Shown: positions 1-4,572 of the stretch, one piece after another | Numbering within the stretch: position 1 is the stretch's first letter | Layout of the letters: the number at the start of each line of letters is the position of its first letter | From: Clostridium sp. | Lineage (GTDB): Bacteria > Bacillota > Clostridia > Clostridiales > Clostridiaceae | Reading direction: 5' to 3' | NCBI GenBank assembly: GCA_012511315.1 | Contig: JAAZGI010000119.1 | Span: 1 to 7,978, forward strand | Length of the DNA: 7,978 bases | Position numbers and translations under genes: made by a program | The notes under the pieces: generated by a model | What the model was told of the DNA's origin: nothing | The model's database searches: none | The model's input: only the letters and a program-made list of their open reading frames with translations

Positions 1-579
1 CTGGATCTTTACAATCAATTTGCTGGCTTCCGGCTATTAATGACCTATATGTATATGCACCCCGGAAAAAAGCTTAACTTTATGACCAATGACATTGCTC
101 AAGTAATGGAATGGCGCTTTTCTGAAGAAATGGAATGGGTTGGATTACAAAATGAAAGACATGCCGGAGCTCAAAGGCTTATGCGCAAACTAAATCACCT
201 ATATAAAAATGAACGTTGCCTGTATGAAAATGAGACCGAAGAATCCTGTATCGATATTCTAGATGTAGAAAACCAAGATGTGTTGATGAAATTCCTTCGC
301 CGCGGCACCCGTAAAAAAGACTTTATGGCTTGTGTTTTTAACTTTGATTTTAAACAAATGGACAAGGTTCGCATTGGCGTTCCCTATGAAGGCCGTTATG
401 AAGAAGTCATCAATACGGAAATGGAAGAGTTCGGAGGCGTTTGGACCAAGGGTCAAGGAGAGTTTGTTTCACAAGCAGGTGAAGTGGATGGCATGCCCTA
501 TTACATTGAAGTAATTAGCCCTTCTTTATCAGGTCTTATTATTCGTCCCATTACCTTAAAAGGCGATCGAAAAAAATAA
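1..579 (+). CDS. glgB: 1,4-alpha-glucan branching enzyme GlgB, C-terminal part (5' end outside window)
   Basis: GlgB cuts alpha-1,4 glucan chains and rejoins the piece as an alpha-1,6 branch during glycogen synthesis in the cytoplasm. Reading frame 1 is open from the first base, giving 192 residues before TAA. The ATG at 40 is internal, because the codons before it (reading LDLYNQFAGFRLL) already match the family. Visible are the end of the catalytic barrel, with HPGKKLNFM and then EWRF...EMEW (about residues 20-47), a helical stretch RLMRKLNHLYKNE typical of GlgB, and a C-terminal beta-sandwich (about 87-190) with FLRRG, NFDF, RIGVPYEGRYEEVINT and FGG. The family is about 630-670 residues long, so roughly 440 residues, including the catalytic residues, lie upstream. 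The segment FMTNDIAQ departs from the more usual FMG-N/S-EFAQ. No hairpin with a T-run follows the stop, so readthrough towards glgC is possible. Family assignment is firm; activity cannot be judged from this part. Confidence 0.95.
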   Translation: MDLYNQFAGFRLLMTYMYMHPGKKLNFMTNDIAQVMEWRFSEEMEWVGLQNERHAGAQRLMRKLNHLYKNERCLYENETEESCIDILDVENQDVLMKFLRRGTRKKDFMACVFNFDFKQMDKVRIGVPYEGRYEEVINTEMEEFGGVWTKGQGEFVSQAGEVDGMPYYIEVISPSLSGLIIRPITLKGDRKK

Positions 580-602
580 CGAGCACTAAAGAATATTTAA
601 GG

Positions 603-656
603 AAACTAAAAATAAAACTAAAACTAAAACTATAACTAAAACTAAAAACTAAAACT
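603..656 (+). repeat. A-rich, G-free hexanucleotide-periodic tract (AAAACT units)
   Basis: Starting 24 bases after the glgB stop, CT dinucleotides recur at 606, 618, 624, 630, 636, 642, 649 and 655, that is every 6 bases with one double step and one 7-base step. The units are AAAACT with minor variants (one TATAACT-like unit and one extra A). The plus strand has no G over these 54 bases. The tract ends about 10 bases before the proposed glgC -35 box, so it could act as an A-rich upstream promoter element, an unstructured spacer, or a slippage-prone microsatellite. The 6-base step is not helically phased, so strong intrinsic bending is not expected. Function is unknown. Confidence 0.75.
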
Positions 657-666
657 GATGAGTGGA

Positions 667-697
667 TTGAATTAGAAATTAGTACCAAATTTATAAA
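667..697 (+). promoter_or_regulatory. Candidate sigma-A-type promoter for glgCDAP
   Basis: A TTGAAT box at 667-672 (4 of 6 matches to TTGACA) and a TATAAA box at 692-697 (5 of 6 to TATAAT) are separated by 19 bases, slightly longer than the usual 17. The A-rich repeat lies just upstream. Transcription would begin near 704, at the 5' edge of the foldable leader, which makes the placement sensible. This is an inference from motif matching in an AT-rich region where chance matches are common. A second, better -35-like TTGACT at 710-715 has no good -10 at a proper distance. Confidence 0.4.
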
Positions 698-752
698 AGC
701 CACGTCCCCTTGACTGAGCACCAAAAATACACTTGAAAGGATATGCTACGAG

Positions 753-839
753 ATGCCGGTTAGCTCAAAACCGGCAAGCCATTGGCAAGATGCCTATGGT
801 AATAAGGGATCAAGGCGGAGGCAAGGTAGCAAGGGTTAA
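753..839 (+). CDS. Possible 28-codon upstream open frame (leader peptide?)
   Basis: ATG at 753 opens 28 codons ending at TAA 837-839, three bases before the glgC start. AAAGGA at 736-741 could serve as its ribosome binding site with an 11-base spacing, which is long but usable. The predicted product begins MPVSSKPASHWQDAYG and ends in a basic, glycine-rich tail (SRRRQGSKG). It has no membrane segment and no run of one amino acid typical of attenuator peptides. The arginine codons AGG CGG AGG differ from the CGA/CGT/AGA habit of the glg genes, and the two hairpins occupy most of the frame, both of which argue for a chance frame in a structured RNA. If translated, it would couple to glgC and unfold the hairpins. 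I do not recognise it. Confidence 0.2.
   Translation: MPVSSKPASHWQDAYGNKGSRRRQGSKG
754..800 (+). other. Tandem pair of hairpins separated by one base
   Basis: The first hairpin has a perfect 8-bp stem, TGCCGGTT (754-761) with AACCGGCA (769-776), and a 7-base loop AGCTCAA. The second pairs GCCAT (778-782) with ATGGT (796-800, one G-U pair) and GGCA (784-787) with TGCC (791-794), with a single T-T mismatch and the loop AGA. Only base 777 separates them, so they could stack coaxially. No T-run follows either stem, so they are not intrinsic terminators. Confidence 0.75.
817..835 (+). promoter_or_regulatory. glgC ribosome binding site region with a second, unused Shine-Dalgarno-like block
   Basis: AAGGG at 831-835 sits 7 bases before the ATG at 843 and is the likely binding site. 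A stronger match, GGAGG at 817-821, is 21 bases from the ATG with no ATG, GTG or TTG at a suitable distance, so it may be a standby site or part of the RNA fold. The segment contains three CAAGG copies when 811-815 is counted (811, 822, 830), each complementary to CCTTG at 708-712. The working site could therefore be hidden or freed by shifting one pairing. Confidence 0.5.
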
Positions 840-842
840 GAT

Positions 843-1973
843 ATGAAAGATATGCTTGCAATGATTCTGGCTGGCGGCCAGGGTTCAAGATTAGGCCCTT
901 TGACTAAAAAATTAGCAAAACCAGCCGTTCCATTTGGAGGGAAATATCGAATTATTGATTTTGTGTTATCCAACTGCGCAAACTCAGGAATTAGAAAAGT
1001 TGCTGTATTAACTCAATACCAACCACTAATCCTCAATGAGCACATAGGAAACGGTAGCCCATGGGATTTAAACGGAAGAGATTCTGGTGTCTCCATTCTA
1101 CAGCCCTTCGCTTCAGCTACGGAAGAAAAATGGTTTAAGGGAACAGCCCATGCGATTTACCAAAACCTTCCCTATATTGAAAGCACCAATGTGGATTATG
1201 TTTTAATTTTATCGGGTGATCATGTCTATAAAATGAATTATGAGAAAATGTTAGCTTATCATAAAGAAAAAAATGCCAGCTTAACCATTGCTGTCATTGA
1301 AGTGCCTTGGGAAGAAGCTTCTCGATTTGGGATCATGAATACCGATGAAAACATGATGATTACTGAATTTGCTGAAAAACCTGAAAAGCCTGAAAGTAAT
1401 CTAGCGTCCATGGGTATTTATATTTTCTCTTATAAAGAATTAAAAAAATACTTGACCCTTAAAGACGTTAACGGCGATGGAATGATTGACTTTGGTCAGG
1501 ATGTGATTCCAATTATGATTGAAAACCAAGAAACAGTGGTAGCGTATCCTTTCACTGGCTATTGGAAAGACGTTGGAACCATCGATTCCCTATGGGAGTC
1601 TAATATGGACTTGATTGATCCGGATTCTGAATTAAACATTCAAGATCAATCTTGGCGGATTTACTCAGTAAACCACACTATGCCTCCTCAATACATTACA
1701 TCAGAAGCTAAAGTACGGGATTCTTTAATTGTTGAAGGTTGTATTGTCCGTGGCGATGTCGATCACTCCGTTCTTTCCATGGGTGTAAAAATCGGGAAAG
1801 GCTCGGTAGTTAAAGATTCCATCATTATGTCCAATACAGTGATTGGCGACAACTGTGTTGTCAATAAAGCCTTAATAGGAGAAAATGTAATCATTGCTGA
1901 TGGCCAGACAATTGGCGATGGCGAAACCATCGAAGTAGTGGCTGAATCCAGCGTAGTAGGAGGTAATCTATAA
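843..1973 (+). CDS. glgC: Glucose-1-phosphate adenylyltransferase (ADP-glucose pyrophosphorylase), catalytic subunit GlgC
   Basis: GlgC makes ADP-glucose and pyrophosphate from ATP and glucose-1-phosphate, the committed step of bacterial glycogen synthesis. All key motifs are present: the nucleotide loop GGQGSRL (11-17), [15 protein letters not shown] (26-40), GTAHA (100-104), SGDHVY (124-129, with D126 matching the E. coli catalytic Asp142), EFAEKP (175-180, K179 matching the glucose-1-phosphate-binding Lys195), SNLASMGIY (185-193) and YWKDVGT (240-246). From about residue 285 a left-handed beta-helix with hexapeptide-like repeats follows. The length of 376 residues is normal for Bacillota. 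The start at 843 is supported by AAGGG 7 bases upstream and by family alignment of the N-terminus. It is the first gene of the five-gene run. Odd feature: residues 208-219 ([12 protein letters not shown]) look like an EF-hand or dockerin calcium loop where homologues usually have another loop. Activity is probably tuned by GlgD and metabolites, which the sequence does not show. Confidence 0.97.
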   Translation: MKDMLAMILAGGQGSRLGPLTKKLAKPAVPFGGKYRIIDFVLSNCANSGIRKVAVLTQYQPLILNEHIGNGSPWDLNGRDSGVSILQPFASATEEKWFKGTAHAIYQNLPYIESTNVDYVLILSGDHVYKMNYEKMLAYHKEKNASLTIAVIEVPWEEASRFGIMNTDENMMITEFAEKPEKPESNLASMGIYIFSYKELKKYLTLKDVNGDGMIDFGQDVIPIMIENQETVVAYPFTGYWKDVGTIDSLWESNMDLIDPDSELNIQDQSWRIYSVNHTMPPQYITSEAKVRDSLIVEGCIVRGDVDHSVLSMGVKIGKGSVVKDSIIMSNTVIGDNCVVNKALIGENVIIADGQTIGDGETIEVVAESSVVGGNL

Positions 1974-1975
1974 TG
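1958..1975 (+). promoter_or_regulatory. glgD ribosome binding site and TAATG stop-start overlap
   Basis: A consensus AGGAGG (1958-1963) inside the last codons of glgC stands 9 bases before the glgD ATG at 1973. The glgC stop TAA and the glgD start share one base (TAATG). This is a classic arrangement for translational coupling and fits the equal dosage needed by two subunits of one complex. Confidence 0.85.
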
Positions 1976-3118
1976 GCTAAAAGGAATCGTGTTTTAGGTT
2001 TAATTAATTTGACAGAATCAGATTTCCAAATGAAATCCCTCACAGACCATCGACCCGTTGCAGCCATTCCCTTTGGAGGACGCTACCGAATCATTGACTT
2101 TGTGTTGTCTAATATGAGTCAGGCTGGAATTGACACCATTGGCATTTATCTTCAAGATAAAGAACGGTCCTTAATGGACCACATTCGCTCTGGACATCCT
2201 TGGGACATGGATCGAATGTCAGGTGGTATTTTCTACTTTTCACCTTACTCAAATCCTGATCGCACCTATGATATTCAGGGCGACATTATGAATTACTATA
2301 ACAACATTGACATTCTTGAAAAATCCAATTGTGAGTATGTGATTATGTCAAGCACTGCTATGGTGATGAACATCGACTTAAACAAAGTCATTGATGCACA
2401 TATTGATTCAAAGGCTGATGTAACGGTTGTTTATAAAAATTATGATTCAACGGATCATTATTATGACAATGCCTATATCTTGAATACAGAAGAGGATGAT
2501 CGAATCAAGTCCTTTGGTGTTAAAATAGTAAAACGAACCAGTAAAAATGTTACCAATTTAACCAAGGTTTCCACTGAAACTTACATTATGAAAGTCAGCC
2601 TTTTGAAAGAGTTGATTGAGGATGCTGTTTCCAGTGGTAGCTCCAGCTATATGCGAGAAGTGCTTCATGATGCGGCCAGACTTTATCACTTTAAGGGCTA
2701 TGAGTTTGAAGGGTATATCGCCTATATTTCATCTATTCAAAACTACTACATTTCCAATATGGACTTATTAAATGAAAAACATCTGATGAGTTTATTTTAT
2801 GGTTCTAGCCTCATAAATACCAAAATCCGCAATGAAAATCCATCCTTCTATAGTGGGGATTCTAATGTAACAAATTCTCTCATAGCCAATGGCTGTGTGA
2901 TTGACGGAGAAGTTGTAAATTCTATTTTATTCCGTCGAGTTCATGTGGAGAAAGGCGCTCGCATTGAAAACTCTATTATTATGCAAAATGGTACCATTAA
3001 AAAAGGAGCCAACTTAAAAAATTGCATAGCTGACAAAAATGTTATTGTGTCTGAAGGTCAGATGATGTCAGGAACCAAGAAAAATCCGCTGGTGTTAGTT
3101 AAGAATTCAGTGATATAG
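1973..3118 (+). CDS. glgD: GlgD, non-catalytic/regulatory subunit of ADP-glucose pyrophosphorylase
   Basis: GlgD is a GlgC paralogue found in Bacillota that forms mixed tetramers with GlgC and raises its activity. The fold signature is kept: [21 protein letters not shown] (33-53), HPWDMDR (75-81) and a C-terminal left-handed beta-helix from about 285. Catalytic residues are lost. The GGxGxRL loop is replaced by a shortened LINLTESDFQMKSLT stretch, SGDH becomes SSTA (126-129, with T128 in place of the catalytic Asp), and FAEKP becomes FGVKI. At 381 residues it is somewhat longer than the Bacillus protein as I remember it. AGGAGG nine bases upstream decides the start. It overlaps glgC by one base and is followed after 13 bases by glgA. 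The loss of catalytic residues is the family norm, so this is not a decaying gene: the frame is intact throughout. Confidence 0.95.
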   Translation: MAKRNRVLGLINLTESDFQMKSLTDHRPVAAIPFGGRYRIIDFVLSNMSQAGIDTIGIYLQDKERSLMDHIRSGHPWDMDRMSGGIFYFSPYSNPDRTYDIQGDIMNYYNNIDILEKSNCEYVIMSSTAMVMNIDLNKVIDAHIDSKADVTVVYKNYDSTDHYYDNAYILNTEEDDRIKSFGVKIVKRTSKNVTNLTKVSTETYIMKVSLLKELIEDAVSSGSSSYMREVLHDAARLYHFKGYEFEGYIAYISSIQNYYISNMDLLNEKHLMSLFYGSSLINTKIRNENPSFYSGDSNVTNSLIANGCVIDGEVVNSILFRRVHVEKGARIENSIIMQNGTIKKGANLKNCIADKNVIVSEGQMMSGTKKNPLVLVKNSVI

Positions 3119-3131
3119 AAAGGATTCATTT

Positions 3132-4568
3132 ATGAAAGTTTTATTTGTAACTTCGGAATGTCATCCCTTCATTAAGACTGGGGGACTAGGCGATGTGGCC
3201 TGGTCCCTTCCCAGGGCTTTAAAAGAAGAAGGCGTTGAGATTGCCGTTATTCTACCAAAATACAGCCAAATCCCTAATCGTTTTAAAATCAAGATGAAAC
3301 ACGTCACAAATTTTACAGTAAATGTCTCTTATCGGGAGCAATACTGCGGTGTGGAAAGCTTGAAAATGGACGGCATTACGTATTACTTTATTGATAATAT
3401 GTATTATTTTGATCGTGAAGGTGCTTATGGTTATATTGACGATGGCGAACGGTTTTCCTTTTTTTCTCAGGCAGTAATTGAGGCCATGGAAAAAATTAAA
3501 TTTATACCCGATGTGCTCCACGTGAATGATTGGCACACAGCGATTATCCCATTGCTTTTAAAAGTTAAGTATCAATGGATTGAGGCTTTCCGTGACATTA
3601 AAACGGTACTGACGATCCACAACCTTAAATTTCAAGGAGTTTATCCCTTTGAAGCCTTAGGCGACCTGTTGTCCATCGGTGACTCTGTGATGGTGGACGA
3701 TGGGGTAGAGTATTATGGCATGGTAAATTATATGAAGGGTGGCATCAATTACGCGGATTGGGTCACTACCGTATCACCTACTTATGCGCGAGAAATCAAA
3801 TATGAGTTTTATGGCGAAGGGCTTCATGGGCTCATGGCTAGAGTGGATTATAAGCTAAGTGGAATTGTCAATGGGATTGACGTAAAACTAAATAACCCTG
3901 CAACGGATACCTTTATTCCCTTTAATTTCTCAACCAAAGATCTTTCGGGAAAAGACCGATGCAAAAAGGCCTTGCGAGAAGAGTTAGGCTTGCCCCAATT
4001 GGAGGTTCCGCTAATCGGAATCATCTCACGTTTGACCGATCAAAAAGGTCTTGATATTCTAGCGCCTGTTTTAGAGGAGCTTTTGAATCAAGAGTTACAG
4101 ATGGTCGTAGTGGGGACGGGTGATCGCCGTTATGAGGACATGTTCCATTATTTTGCTGCAAAATATCCAAACAAGATATCCAGTCAAATGCGCTTTGATT
4201 TAGGCTTGGCCCAACGGGTTTATGCTGGCTGTGATATGATGATGGTTCCGTCTCAATTTGAACCCTGTGGTTTAACTCAGATGGTATCTATGCGTTATGG
4301 GACAGTTCCCATTGTTCGAGAAACAGGGGGGCTAAAAGACACGGTCATTCCATATAATGAATATACTGGAAAGGGCCTTGGCTTTACCTTTACCAACTAT
4401 GACTCAGAGGATTTAAAAAATGCAGTATATCGGGCTTTGTATGTTTATAGAGACCAGAAAGATGCGTGGCGAAAAATTATGTTGGCTGGCATGAAAGCTG
4501 ACCACAGTTGGACACGTTCTGCTCGTGAATATGAAGCGATTTACCGCGATATTATAGAAATGGAGTAA
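3132..4568 (+). CDS. glgA: Glycogen synthase (ADP-glucose type, GT5) GlgA
   Basis: GlgA adds glucose from ADP-glucose to the non-reducing end of alpha-1,4 glucans with retention of configuration. It has the GT-B fold: an N-terminal domain with the ADP-glucose-binding KTGGLGD (K15), the HVNDWHT motif (130-136) and TIHNLKFQG, then a C-terminal Rossmann domain with SRLTDQKG (299-306; R300 and K305 match the E. coli numbering) and FEPCGLTQ with E377 as the conserved active-site glutamate, followed by RETGGLKDTV. The length of 478 residues is standard. AAAGGA (3119-3124) lies 7 bases before the ATG. It is 13 bases after glgD and 4 bases before glgP, so co-transcription is very likely. FEPCGL is preceded by Gln where many homologues have Arg, a position that I recall varies in the family. 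No sign of truncation or frameshift. Confidence 0.97.
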   Translation: MKVLFVTSECHPFIKTGGLGDVAWSLPRALKEEGVEIAVILPKYSQIPNRFKIKMKHVTNFTVNVSYREQYCGVESLKMDGITYYFIDNMYYFDREGAYGYIDDGERFSFFSQAVIEAMEKIKFIPDVLHVNDWHTAIIPLLLKVKYQWIEAFRDIKTVLTIHNLKFQGVYPFEALGDLLSIGDSVMVDDGVEYYGMVNYMKGGINYADWVTTVSPTYAREIKYEFYGEGLHGLMARVDYKLSGIVNGIDVKLNNPATDTFIPFNFSTKDLSGKDRCKKALREELGLPQLEVPLIGIISRLTDQKGLDILAPVLEELLNQELQMVVVGTGDRRYEDMFHYFAAKYPNKISSQMRFDLGLAQRVYAGCDMMMVPSQFEPCGLTQMVSMRYGTVPIVRETGGLKDTVIPYNEYTGKGLGFTFTNYDSEDLKNAVYRALYVYRDQKDAWRKIMLAGMKADHSWTRSAREYEAIYRDIIEME

Positions 4569-4572
4569 AAAG

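Larger units (their letters stand above)
704..842 (+). promoter_or_regulatory. Candidate structured 5' leader RNA of the glgC operon
   Basis: The stretch is GC-richer (about 51 % over 751-840) than its surroundings and folds strongly on paper. Besides two adjacent hairpins (754-776 and 778-800), several long-range pairings can be drawn: CCTTGA 708-713 with TCAAGG 810-815; TGCTAC 744-749 with GTAGCA 826-831, which crosses the first and would make a pseudoknot; and TGAGC 715-719 with GCTCA 763-767 in the first hairpin loop. An alternative, CCCTTG 707-712 with CAAGGG 830-835, would cover the glgC ribosome binding site and excludes the others in part. This resembles translation-controlling leaders, but 6-base matches arise by chance in 140 nt, so only the hairpins are solid. 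I checked from memory against common riboswitch cores (SAM, TPP, FMN, lysine, c-di-GMP-I, ydaO, fluoride) and saw no match. Alternatives: a leader peptide gene, or a relic of a mobile element. Confidence 0.5.

Noticed and set aside
40..579. Stand-alone 179-residue gene beginning at the ATG at 40
   Set aside because: The frame is open to base 1 and the residues before the ATG belong to GlgB, so this is the tail of a longer gene.
603..656. CRISPR array
   Set aside because: The period is only 6 bases with no spacers, and no cas genes are present.
654..688. Hammerhead-like core: CTGATGA followed by GAAA
   Set aside because: The bases between the two motifs do not form stem II and the flanks give no stems I or III, so the match is a chance one in AT-rich DNA.
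710..747. Second promoter with TTGACT (710-715) as -35
   Set aside because: The nearest -10-like TATGCT (742-747) is 26 bases away, and the 17-base position holds TTGAAA, which is a poor -10.
754..776. Intrinsic terminator or attenuator before glgC
   Set aside because: The 8-bp hairpin is strong but is followed by AAGCC, not a T-run; the second hairpin is followed by AATAAGGG.
704..842. Known riboswitch (c-di-GMP-I, SAM-I, cobalamin, ydaO)
   Set aside because: Short look-alikes exist (GGTAGC, CCGGCAAGCC), but the conserved cores as I remember them are absent. I cannot run a covariance search.
4242..4277. Gln instead of Arg before FEPCGL in GlgA as a possible active-site defect
   Set aside because: The catalytic residues K15, R300, K305 and E377 are all present, and this neighbouring position varies in homologues as I remember them.
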